From Candidatus Dormiibacterota bacterium (GTDB taxonomy: Bacteria > Chloroflexota > Dormibacteria > Dormibacterales > Dormibacteraceae), in NCBI GenBank assembly GCA_003151665.1, contig PLYD01000071.1, forward strand, positions 374-8,274: a DNA stretch of 7,901 bases, read 5' to 3'. This document shows, piece after piece, positions 1 to 6,096 of this stretch. The notes below the pieces were generated by a model, which searched no databases, was not told where the DNA came from, and worked only from the letters and a program-made list of their open reading frames with translations. The first letter of the stretch is position 1. Each line of letters opens with the position of its first letter. The position numbers were made by a program, and so were the translations under genes.

Positions 1-399
1 GCCCAGGATCTCGATGGCGCGGCTGGCGATGACCTCGTTGGCGTTGGTGTTCGTCGACGTTCCCGACCCTGTCTGATAGATGTCGATGGGAAACTGGTCG
101 TCTAGCTTGCCGTCGATCACCTCCTGCGCCGCGGCGGTTATTGCGCGCGCCCGCCTTCTCGAAAGCAGGCCCAGCTCCTGGTTGGTCTGGGCGGCCGCCT
201 TCTTGATCAGTCCGAGCGCGCGGATGAAGCGGCGAGGGAACGGCTGGCCGGAGATTGGGAAGTTCAGGACCGCGCGCTGCGTCGAGGCGCCGTAATAAGC
301 GTCTGCAGGCACTTCAACTTCCCCCATGGAGTCGCGCTCTACTCGCACCTTGCGCGCCGGCGCGTGCAGGTTAGGCCTGGCTGGTTGCTTCTGTGGCAC
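1..399 (-). CDS. fumC: Fumarate hydratase class II, N-terminal part (runs off left edge)
   Basis: Class II fumarase interconverts fumarate and L-malate in the TCA cycle as a cytoplasmic homotetramer. About 130 residues are visible of a family length near 465; the C-terminus lies outside the window. The fragment reads [19 protein letters not shown], then NFPISG, a helical [20 protein letters not shown] stretch, [11 protein letters not shown], and finally [16 protein letters not shown]. This last block matches the substrate-binding GTSTNxNxNEV region shared by fumarase and aspartase; the NFPISG and [12 protein letters not shown] blocks favour fumarase. The start is uncertain. The frame is open back to GTG at 399, which sits one or two bases after the start site predicted by a TAGAAT element at 408-413. 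GTG at 348 gives the more usual short N-terminus, and ATG at 327 would cut into the conserved block. None of the three has a good Shine-Dalgarno sequence. The gene diverges from ppx. Confidence 0.93.
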   Translation of the reverse strand, partial: MPQKQPARPNLHAPARKVRVERDSMGEVEVPADAYYGASTQRAVLNFPISGQPFPRRFIRALGLIKKAAAQTNQELGLLSRRRARAITAAAQEVIDGKLDDQFPIDIYQTGSGTSTNTNANEVIASRAIEILG

Positions 400-407
400 T
401 CACGGAG

Positions 408-417
408 ATTCTAGAGT
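408..417. promoter_or_regulatory. Overlapping divergent -10-like elements between fumC and ppx
   Basis: The plus strand reads ATTCTAGAGT. On the minus strand 413-408 is TAGAAT, a five-of-six match to TATAAT, which would start fumC transcription near 400-401. On the plus strand 412-417 is TAGAGT, which would start ppx transcription near 424, three bases before its ATG. The two hexamers share the palindrome TCTAGA, so two polymerases could not occupy both at once. I see no convincing -35 box for either. This is inference from sequence only. Confidence 0.35.
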
Positions 418-426
418 GGCTGTGCG

Positions 427-1320
427 ATGCGATTGGCGGCGGTCGATGTCGGAAGCAACACAGTTCATGCGCTAGTGGCCGACGTGGTGCGCGGGCGGCT
501 GGTCGACGTCGCCCATTACGTCGAGATGCCCGAGCTCGGGACCCAGGTCGCCAGGACCGGCGTCATCGGACAGCGCTCCAAGACTGCGATACGAGCTCTT
601 CGATCAGTGGTCGCCCGGGCCAAAACGCACGGCTACGAGGTCCTGATAGCGGGCGCGACCGAAGCTGTGCGCCAAGCGTCGGATCGCGAGGCTTTTGTGC
701 GCCTGGCCGGCGATGCCATCGGCACGCCTGTCCACGTCATCGGGGCCCATCGCGAGGCGGAGCTGAGCTTCCTGGGGGTCGCCTCCAGCCACGCCGGGAG
801 GCGCGAATGGGTGATGGCCGACCTGGGGGGCGCCTCGACTGAGATCGTCGTCGGCAATGCTCGCAAGATGGTGCGCTCTGCCACGTTGCCCATCGGGTCC
901 GGTGTTCTCGCCAGTGCCTACCTTTCGGACCCTCCCATGCCGGAGGAGCGCGCGCGGTTGCGCAGAGCCGCGCTCCACGAGCTCGCCCACGCGCCCGACG
1001 CTGACGTGGAGCGTCTGGTCGCGACCGGAGGAACCGCTTCAAACCTGCCGCTGGTGCTGGCGAAGCGGAATCCACCCACTGTCCTCACTACCGCCGCCCT
1101 GCTCACGTGCGAGAACCGCCTCGACGCGGGAAAGGCGGCCGATGTGGCGGCCAGGGTTCAGCTTCCGCCCAATCGCGTCAAAGCCATGCGGGCAGGGGTT
1201 GAGGTGCTTCTCCTGCTGCTGGACTGGTACGGCCTGGCGGTCCTGCACGTCAGCCACCAGGGCCTTCGCCACGGGATGCTCCTGGCCTACCTGGAGCGGG
1301 GCGAGGACTGGTGGAAGTGA
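427..1320 (+). CDS. ppx: Ppx/GppA-family exopolyphosphatase
   Basis: Ppx/GppA enzymes are cytoplasmic ASKHA-fold phosphatases that release phosphate from polyphosphate or remove the 5' phosphate of pppGpp. The protein has 297 residues, typical of the short two-domain form without the C-terminal HD-like domains of E. coli Ppx. Visible motifs in order: the first phosphate loop DVGSNTVHALV (7-17); ATEAVR (77-82); HREAELSFLGV (108-118), where E110 aligns with the catalytic Glu of this family; the second phosphate loop DLGGASTEIV (132-141); ATGGTASNL, a third glycine-rich loop near residue 200; and SHQGLRHGMLLAYL near the C-terminus. The second loop has Ala where bacterial Ppx usually has Gly (DIGGGSTE). 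An in-frame TAG at 412-414 limits the start, so ATG 427 is the best choice. No strong ribosome binding site is present. The CDF gene follows after 20 bases in the same direction. Whether polyphosphate or pppGpp is the main substrate cannot be read from sequence. Confidence 0.93.
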   Translation: MRLAAVDVGSNTVHALVADVVRGRLVDVAHYVEMPELGTQVARTGVIGQRSKTAIRALRSVVARAKTHGYEVLIAGATEAVRQASDREAFVRLAGDAIGTPVHVIGAHREAELSFLGVASSHAGRREWVMADLGGASTEIVVGNARKMVRSATLPIGSGVLASAYLSDPPMPEERARLRRAALHELAHAPDADVERLVATGGTASNLPLVLAKRNPPTVLTTAALLTCENRLDAGKAADVAARVQLPPNRVKAMRAGVEVLLLLLDWYGLAVLHVSHQGLRHGMLLAYLERGEDWWK

Positions 1321-1328
1321 GTGCTGGG

Positions 1329-1340
1329 TAAAGTGAATCT
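1329..1340 (+). promoter_or_regulatory. -10-like element placing a start site on the CDF ATG
   Basis: TAAAGT at 1329-1334 is followed by six bases and then ATG 1341. This is the spacing expected when transcription begins at the A of the start codon (leaderless mRNA). No -35 box is evident. It lies within the 20-base gap after ppx, so the CDF gene could be both co-transcribed with ppx and transcribed alone. Confidence 0.35.
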
Positions 1341-2306
1341 ATGGGCACGGTGAGAGATCGCAGCTCGACGCTGAAGCTGGCGCTCGCCCTCACCTGCCTG
1401 GTCCTGGTGGTCGAGCTCGCCGGCGGTCTGGCTTCCCATTCGCTGGCCCTCCTGTCAGACGCAGGCCACGTCCTCACCGACGTCTTCGCCTTAGGACTTG
1501 CCTGGTTCGCCGTTGCCCAGGCCAACCGGCCGGCCGACAAGAGCCGCAGCTACGGATACCACCGCGTGAGCATCCTGGCCGCGCTTCTGAACTCGATCGT
1601 CTTGATCGTCATCGTCATCGCCATCGGCTACGAGGCGTTGCGCCGTCTCGCAAACCCGGAGCCTGTGCAGGGGGGCATCGTCATCGTCACGGCACTGGTC
1701 GGTATCGCGATCAACACGTATGTCGCTTTTGGCCTCCGCGGCGACACACATAACCTGAACATGCGTGCAGCGCTCATGCACGTGACGGGTGACATCGGCG
1801 CATCCATCGGAGTCGTGTTGGCCGGCGCCGTGATCCTCCTCACGGGGTGGCTCTACATCGACCCCCTGTTGTCGCTCGCCATCGCCGTTCTGATCGCCGT
1901 CGGCGCATGGCGGATCGTGCGCGAAACTGTGAACCTTCTACTCGAAGGCACCCCGCGCGAGATCGATCTTGCTGCGGTGACGGCCGAGATCACCGGCACA
2001 GGGCTCGTCAGCGGAATGCACGACCTCCACGTTTGGGCCCTCTCCTCAGACGAGATGGCGCTGAGCGTCCACGTGGTGGTGGACGACTGCCCGCTGCGCG
2101 AGGCTGAGCATGTCGTGCGGGACCTGGAGAGAAGACTGTGCGATCGATTCTCCATCGGGCATACAACGATTCAGGTCGAAAGCTGCCACCCGTGCGGAGA
2201 GATAAACCACGGCGCCGGCGAGCACAACCACCCGCACGATCACGTGCGCGTGATCAGCTCAGCAGGGCACCCTCCCGCTGCAGGATCCGTCGCGCCACCG
2301 CGATAG
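1341..2306 (+). CDS. Cation diffusion facilitator (CzcD/ZitB-type zinc/cobalt/cadmium:H+ antiporter)
   Basis: CDF proteins export divalent metals from the cytoplasm in exchange for protons, as homodimers. The protein has 321 residues and about six hydrophobic helices in roughly the first 195. The metal site is complete: H43-x3-D47 in SDAGHVLTD (helix 2) and H147-x3-D151 in HVTGDIGAS (helix 5). This His-Asp/His-Asp pattern is linked to zinc preference in the family. YGYHR at 71-75 is also typical. The cytoplasmic domain (about 205-280) contains HDLHVWALSSDEMALSVHVV and ends IQVE, as in CzcD and ZitB. After it come C282, C285 and a His-rich stretch (H290, H295, H297, H299, H301), which probably binds metal. 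The last 17 residues or so overlap the convergent gene and look like non-conserved extension. There is no Shine-Dalgarno sequence; a -10-like TAAAGT lies exactly six bases before the ATG. Position 20 bases after ppx suggests an operon. Confidence 0.94.
   Translation: MGTVRDRSSTLKLALALTCLVLVVELAGGLASHSLALLSDAGHVLTDVFALGLAWFAVAQANRPADKSRSYGYHRVSILAALLNSIVLIVIVIAIGYEALRRLANPEPVQGGIVIVTALVGIAINTYVAFGLRGDTHNLNMRAALMHVTGDIGASIGVVLAGAVILLTGWLYIDPLLSLAIAVLIAVGAWRIVRETVNLLLEGTPREIDLAAVTAEITGTGLVSGMHDLHVWALSSDEMALSVHVVVDDCPLREAEHVVRDLERRLCDRFSIGHTTIQVESCHPCGEINHGAGEHNHPHDHVRVISSAGHPPAAGSVAPPR
2238..2255. terminator. Perfect 7-bp hairpin at convergent gene ends
   Basis: GATCACG (2238-2244), loop TGCG, then CGTGATC (2249-2255) form a perfect stem. 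It lies inside the CDF coding sequence (the HDHVRVI codons) and touches the TGA stop of the opposing gene at 2254-2256. No T-run follows on either strand, so it is not a classical intrinsic terminator. Its position suggests a role in ending or protecting the minus transcript. It could also be chance within His/Asp/Val codons. Confidence 0.35.
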
Positions 2307-3933
2307 CCGACGCGTACGTCGAATCCATTCCGCGATAGCTGAGGCCGCGCGCGCCCAGCGTGCGCGCCTGCGTGTAAGGCGTATCTGACGCGTAATGCAC
2401 GATGCCCAGGTCAAAGGTGATCCGGGCCATGTTGACGCTCTCGCCAATCGGATACCGATCCGGTTGCGCGATCTCATAACAAGCGTCGAGATAGGGACCG
2501 GCTTCCATCTCCACCACCGTATAGCGCCCCTGGTAATAAAAATCGAGATAGTCGCGGTTCTGGAGGAAGGTGCCGCGCACAGCGACGGCACGCTGATTGT
2601 CGAGCGCGGACCCGTAGACGAGGTTCGGCTGCACGTCGTCCGCTGCGAAGCAGTTATCCAGCCAGTAGGTGTTGCCGGAGTGCTCGTTGTGCACGACGTT
2701 GGGGATCATCACATCGCCCACGTCGGCGTTAAGGGTGGCCGCTTTGCCCAGCACGTAGACCCCCGCGATCCACGCCGCCTGCTCGGCGACCTGTCGGAGG
2801 ATGTGGTACGCGGCCATTCCCAACGGGTAGTCGACGTTGAGGATGCACGCGCCCGACGCACGGAGCTTCTGCTCATCCACGCGGCCGACCCTGGGGTCGA
2901 TCGCCGACGGGTCGAGCTGCGACAGCTTGAACACCTGAGCCGCCGAGTCGACACCGGTGCGTCGCGCAGGAACGTGCCGGATGCCGATCGCCGCTTCCAT
3001 CTCCGAGCGCCGCTGCCGCTGGCGCTCGCGGTCGGGGTGAGTGTCGAAAAGGTGGCGGGCGCTGTAGTACAGCCAGTTGTCGGGAGACGCGCGACTGCTG
3101 CCCGCCTCGAGCTTACGCCTCTCCTCGTCGAGCTCAGGATGATTTCGCCGAATCCAGTCGCGTATCTCCGTGTCGAACTGCCGCGCGACGTTGGTCAGCA
3201 CATTGATGAGGCTGTGGGCGTTCGACGAGACGAAGTAAACAGGCGCGTCGCGCACACCTAGCTCGTCCATGGCCGCCGCGATCGGCAGCCACCAGCGGCT
3301 GGCGTTGCGCGCAAAACCCAGGTGGCTGCCGCCGACCAGACGCATCACGATCTTGCACTCCTCGCGCTTGATCAGCGCCAGCGTCTCATCGAAGCTCTCG
3401 CCCCACGCATCGTGCAGCCTGCGCCAGTCATCCTCGCTCGCGCCCGCGGCCGAACGCGCCTGCTCACCGGCGAGCTCCACGTCCTGGAGCGCGACGTGCA
3501 GCTTGTTCCATTCGATCTGATAGGCGACAAGCGTCGGGACGAGGTCGTCGATGTCCGAGTTGGATGCGATCAAAACGGCAAGCGTCGTGCCGTCCTGGTA
3601 CCAGCGCCGTCGCCGAGCAGGCGCTTTCACTGCCTTCCAGCTGAGAATGTCGGCCCCGAGCACAGCCCGAAACCCCTGCGGGCTCTGACCCATGAACACG
3701 TGGCGGCAACGGCTGATGGCGTCAGGGAGTCGCCGCACTGCATAGAGGAGTGCCCCCATGTCGGATTGCGGCTCGGCCGCCTGGGGGTGAAGCACCGAGC
3801 CCATACCCAGGTGGGCCTGCACGAGGGATTCGGCCTTGATGTCGCCCGAGCTCTGCAGCATCGTGGTGTACGTACGCACGTAGAGCTCGACGGCATGCCT
3901 GCCGGTCCACCCGACTTTGGGGGGCGATTCCAT
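2254..3933 (-). CDS. Uncharacterised bidomain protein with C-terminal nucleoside-phosphorylase-like domain
   Basis: I do not recognise this 559-residue protein as a named family. The N-terminal half (about 1-260) is soluble and mixed helical, with blocks such as GWTGRHAVELYVRTY (8-22), IASNSDIDDLVPTL (122-135) and VYFVSSNAHSLINVLT (232-247). A charged linker (about 255-315, rich in Arg and Glu) follows. The C-terminal half resembles the nucleoside phosphorylase/hydrolase fold: GKAATLNADVGDVMIP (396-411) recalls the GxAGGL...VGDVVIP strand, VVEMEAGPYL (473-482) matches the ribose-binding VEMEA of MTA/SAH nucleosidase, and ARITFD (503-508) lines up with VRAISD, making D508 a candidate for the catalytic Asp. 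A purine or nucleotide N-glycosidase or phosphorylase is therefore plausible, with a two-domain plan like AMP nucleosidase. This is inference. There is no signal peptide or membrane segment. ATG 3933 is preferred over ATG 4047 because TATATT lies exactly six bases upstream and the 38-residue extension is Cys/Arg/Pro-rich and overlaps the divergent gene. The 3' end overlaps the CDF gene by 53 bases. Confidence 0.85.
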   Translation of the reverse strand: MESPPKVGWTGRHAVELYVRTYTTMLQSSGDIKAESLVQAHLGMGSVLHPQAAEPQSDMGALLYAVRRLPDAISRCRHVFMGQSPQGFRAVLGADILSWKAVKAPARRRRWYQDGTTLAVLIASNSDIDDLVPTLVAYQIEWNKLHVALQDVELAGEQARSAAGASEDDWRRLHDAWGESFDETLALIKREECKIVMRLVGGSHLGFARNASRWWLPIAAAMDELGVRDAPVYFVSSNAHSLINVLTNVARQFDTEIRDWIRRNHPELDEERRKLEAGSSRASPDNWLYYSARHLFDTHPDRERQRQRRSEMEAAIGIRHVPARRTGVDSAAQVFKLSQLDPSAIDPRVGRVDEQKLRASGACILNVDYPLGMAAYHILRQVAEQAAWIAGVYVLGKAATLNADVGDVMIPNVVHNEHSGNTYWLDNCFAADDVQPNLVYGSALDNQRAVAVRGTFLQNRDYLDFYYQGRYTVVEMEAGPYLDACYEIAQPDRYPIGESVNMARITFDLGIVHYASDTPYTQARTLGARGLSYRGMDSTYASAIAVARRILQREGALLS

Positions 3934-3945
3934 CGTGCGAATATA
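3934..3945 (-). promoter_or_regulatory. -10-like TATATT six bases before the start of the bidomain gene
   Basis: On the minus strand TATATT (3945-3940) is followed by CGCACG and then ATG at 3933, so the predicted start site falls on the start codon. A GGGAGGG run lies further upstream, too far from the ATG for ideal Shine-Dalgarno spacing and upstream of the -10. No good -35 is seen at 16-18 bases. This element supports start 3933 over 4047. Confidence 0.45.
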
Positions 3946-4029
3946 GCCCTCCCGTCGCCCACAGCCGGGTTTACAAAACGTTGACGCCCGGTTGAGAAAC
4001 GGCGGCGTCCCGTGGGCGTTAATGAGTCG

Positions 4030-4752
4030 ATGAACAAGTTGGCTCACCTCACCTTCCTACGCGTTGCCGGCCTTGCTGCCGGCGCGGCGGCAGTCTCCGG
4101 CGCAGTCGTTCTGGTCAGCGCATCCGCGGCCGGCTACAACCTGCCCTTTCTCACCACGTCGTCCAGCCCATCGCGACCGACCACCGCCTCGCTCGGTCAG
4201 GCCGGTCAGCCCTCGGCTTTGTGCACCGATTTCCTGACGCACCTGTCGGCTGAGCTGAATGCCAGCCCGGCTGCGCTCAATGCCGCCTACCAGAAGGCCA
4301 TCGGCAAGACCCTGGCCGATGAGGTCAAGAGCCGAAAGCTGACGCAGGCCAGGGCCAACGCGATCCAGAAGCGACTCGCCGGCAAGGCGCCCTGCGCGAT
4401 TGCCGCCGGCGTCCAGCCCCCCCGCCCCGGTCTGGCGGCTTTCCGCCCGGCCTTGCTGAGCGCGGCAGCCTCAGCCCTTGGAATCTCCGACCAGACGCTC
4501 AAGGCGGACCTCAAGAAGGGAATGTCGTTTTCCCAGATCGCGGTCGCCCAGAACGTGACCGAGGTCCAGTTCCGCGATCGCCTGATCGCCAAGCTGAAGC
4601 CGGTGCTGGACGCCGCCGTGACCAACAAGCAGCTCACTCCCGCCCCGGAGCAGGCGATCATCAAGCGGCTGCAGACGGGAACCATACCGCTCTGGAACCG
4701 GCCCGTTCGCAACCCCGCAGCGACACCGACCACAGCAGTGCCGAGCGCATAA
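4030..4752 (+). CDS. Secreted or membrane-anchored helical repeat protein, function unknown
   Basis: The 240-residue product begins MNKLAHLTFLR, then a hydrophobic run (about 12-34, Ala/Val/Gly-rich) ending ASAAG: a signal peptide or single N-terminal anchor. A Ser/Thr/Pro linker (42-62) follows. Two related helical units come next. The first spans C65 to C122 (LCTDFLTHLSAELNASPAAL through KRLAGKAPC). The second is about 142-219 (SAAASALGISDQTLKADLKK, GMSFSQIAVAQNVT, then DAAVTNKQLTPAPEQAIIKR). Both share an LGIS/LNAS-type start and a KxLTxxxAxxIxKRL ending. The two Cys flank the first unit and could form a disulfide outside the cell. The tail is Pro/Thr-rich. Proteins of this style are common in actinobacterial and related genomes as exported proteins without a known role (family-level recollection). 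GTG 4012 would add MGVNES; ATG 4030 gives the cleaner signal peptide. No strong ribosome binding site is present at either. A hairpin follows 18 bases after the stop. Confidence 0.82.
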   Translation: MNKLAHLTFLRVAGLAAGAAAVSGAVVLVSASAAGYNLPFLTTSSSPSRPTTASLGQAGQPSALCTDFLTHLSAELNASPAALNAAYQKAIGKTLADEVKSRKLTQARANAIQKRLAGKAPCAIAAGVQPPRPGLAAFRPALLSAAASALGISDQTLKADLKKGMSFSQIAVAQNVTEVQFRDRLIAKLKPVLDAAVTNKQLTPAPEQAIIKRLQTGTIPLWNRPVRNPAATPTTAVPSA

Positions 4753-4770
4753 CGCAGTCTGATTCAGTAA

Positions 4771-4791
4771 CATCGCGCTTACGGCGCGATG
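4771..4791 (+). terminator. Hairpin downstream of the secreted protein gene
   Basis: CATCGCGC (4771-4778), loop TTACG, GCGCGATG (4784-4791): a perfect 8-bp GC-rich stem starting 18 bases after the TAA at 4750-4752. The following sequence (AGGCTCGCTCCTTG) has only a weak pyrimidine bias, so termination would be of the poor-U-tract kind or Rho-dependent. It separates this gene from the antiporter. Confidence 0.5.
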
Positions 4792-4866
4792 AGGCTCGCT
4801 CCTTGAAATGCTTGGGCTGACCGGCCCGGGCTGATGGCCTCTACCAACGAAACATCAATCGCTGGC

Positions 4867-4874
4867 AGAGGAGG
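4867..4874 (+). promoter_or_regulatory. Strong Shine-Dalgarno sequence that sets the antiporter start
   Basis: AGAGGAGG ends seven bases before ATG 4882. It decides the start against ATG 4834, which would place this site inside the gene and add a polar 16-residue segment before the first membrane helix. It is the only near-ideal ribosome binding site I see in the window. Confidence 0.8.
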
Positions 4875-4881
4875 ACGAGCA

Positions 4882-6075
4882 ATGAACATCTACACGGTTG
4901 CAGCCATCTGGATGGCGCTGGCCCTCGGGGCTTCGCTGATCAGCATCCGGGCCGGGATTGCGGTGGCGCTGGCGGAGATTCTGGTCGGCGTGGCGGCCGG
5001 CAACATCCCAGGGGTATCCGGCCTCGTGCAGCAGACCGCCTTCACAACTTTCCTCGCCAGCCTTGGGTCCGTGTTGCTCACCTTTCTCGCCGGGGCGGAG
5101 ATCGACCCGGTGTCGTTGCGGCGCCACTGGAAGGCGAGCCTCTCGATCGGCGTCGTCTCGTTCGCGCTCCCGTTCCTCTGCGCGATGACGGTTTGCTATT
5201 ACGCCCTTGGCTGGAACGTGCATGCGGCAGAGATCGGGGGCATCGCCCTGAGCACGACCTCGGTCGCCGTCGTCTACGCGGTGATGGTCGAGACAGGCCT
5301 CAATCGCGAGGACCTAGGCAAGCTCATCCTGGCCGCATGCTTCGTCACCGACCTCGGCACGGTCCTGGCGCTGGGCGCTCTGTTCGCCGGGTTCAACCTG
5401 CTGCTCGTGGTCTTCATCGTGGCGACCGCGGTTGGCCTGGTGGCGGTATCGCCGAGCTTGCGATGGCTCATGCGGACGTTCGGTCATCGGGTCAGCGAAC
5501 CGGAGATCAAATTCCTGCTCGTGGTCCTTCTCGCTCTCGGCGCTCTCGCCACCGCTGCCAGCAGCGAGGCGGTGCTGCCCGCGTACCTCGTCGGGTTGGT
5601 GACGGCGGGAGTGTTCCTGGGGGACCGCGTGCTCATGGATCGGATGCGATCGATCGCGTTTGCCCTCTTGACTCCGTTCTTCTTCCTGCGGGCCGGTCTT
5701 TTGATCTCAATCCCCGCGCTTGCGGGCGGAATCGGCGTGGTCGCAGTCCTCTTTCTGACCAAGATGGCGGCCAAGCTGATCGGTGTCTGGCCCGTCGCGG
5801 CCGCCTTCGGCGTGCGGCGGCGCGACCGCAACTACATCACGCTACTGATGGCGACCGGCCTCACCTTCGGCTCGATCTCGGCCCTGTACGGGCTCAACCA
5901 TGGGCTCGTCACGCAGGCCCAGTACTCGGAGCTGCTCACGGTGGTCATCCTGTCGGCGGTGGTGCCGACGCTGATCGCGCAGCGGCTGTTCCAGCCGCGA
6001 CAGGTCGACGCGCAGGAGGAGGAGGCACTAGGAGCGGAGGACGCATCGATCGTCCGCCGCGACGGACCGGTTTAG
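4882..6075 (+). CDS. CPA2-family monovalent cation:proton antiporter (Kef/NapA type)
   Basis: CPA2 proteins exchange Na+ or K+ for protons across the inner membrane to control pH and ion content. The 397-residue protein is hydrophobic through about residue 375, consistent with 12-13 transmembrane helices. Family features are LVGVAAGNIPGV (34-45), the LGSVLLTFLAGAEID stretch ending at D75, ALSTTSVAVVYAVM (122-135) for the unwound helix 4 region, and CFVTDLGTVLALG from 153 for the ion-binding helix 5. There the usual paired acid motif is Thr-Asp (T156-D157), not the Asp-Asp of electrogenic NapA or the Asn-Asp of electroneutral members. LTPFFFLRAGLLI and TGLTFGSIS are also typical later helices. 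The C-terminus is a short acidic tail (EEEALGAEDAS) with no TrkA-N/RCK regulatory domain, unlike KefB/KefC. The ion specificity cannot be told from sequence. The start is set by the Shine-Dalgarno sequence at 4867-4874. It is convergent with the next gene, with 7 bases between stops. Confidence 0.92.
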   Translation: MNIYTVAAIWMALALGASLISIRAGIAVALAEILVGVAAGNIPGVSGLVQQTAFTTFLASLGSVLLTFLAGAEIDPVSLRRHWKASLSIGVVSFALPFLCAMTVCYYALGWNVHAAEIGGIALSTTSVAVVYAVMVETGLNREDLGKLILAACFVTDLGTVLALGALFAGFNLLLVVFIVATAVGLVAVSPSLRWLMRTFGHRVSEPEIKFLLVVLLALGALATAASSEAVLPAYLVGLVTAGVFLGDRVLMDRMRSIAFALLTPFFFLRAGLLISIPALAGGIGVVAVLFLTKMAAKLIGVWPVAAAFGVRRRDRNYITLLMATGLTFGSISALYGLNHGLVTQAQYSELLTVVILSAVVPTLIAQRLFQPRQVDAQEEEALGAEDASIVRRDGPV

Positions 6076-6096
6076 CCGGCGGTCACTCCTCCGGCT
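6074..6096. terminator. Small inverted repeat at the tail-to-tail junction
   Basis: AGCCGG (6074-6079) and CCGGCT (6091-6096) are perfect 6-bp arms around an 11-base loop. The loop contains the stop of the minus-strand gene (6083-6085), and the left arm begins inside the antiporter stop codon. There is no T-run in either direction. It may be a weak bidirectional end signal; chance is possible. Confidence 0.25.

Noticed and set aside
2395..3984. Two long plus-strand open frames (2395-3261, 288 codons; 3322-3984, 220 codons) opposite the bidomain gene
   Set aside because: They are antisense shadows: composition is unnatural (Val/Arg/His-rich without domain motifs), and they lie within a well-formed gene on the other strand.
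3981..4023. Promoter for the secreted protein gene (TTGACG at 3981 or TTGAGA at 3992 as -35)
   Set aside because: No acceptable -10 at 16-18 bases. GTTAAT at 4018-4023 is six bases before the ATG but lacks the key TA start of a -10.
4012..4029. GTG 4012 as start of the secreted protein
   Set aside because: It adds MGVNES with no ribosome binding site; ATG 4030 gives a standard signal-peptide n-region.
3934..4047. 38-residue N-terminal extension of the bidomain gene from ATG 4047
   Set aside because: It overlaps the divergent gene start, has an odd Cys/Arg/Pro-rich composition, and the -10-like TATATT six bases before ATG 3933 would leave it untranscribed.
4834..4881. ATG 4834 as start of the antiporter
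   Set aside because: The strong AGAGGAGG site at 4867-4874 with 7-base spacing points to ATG 4882.
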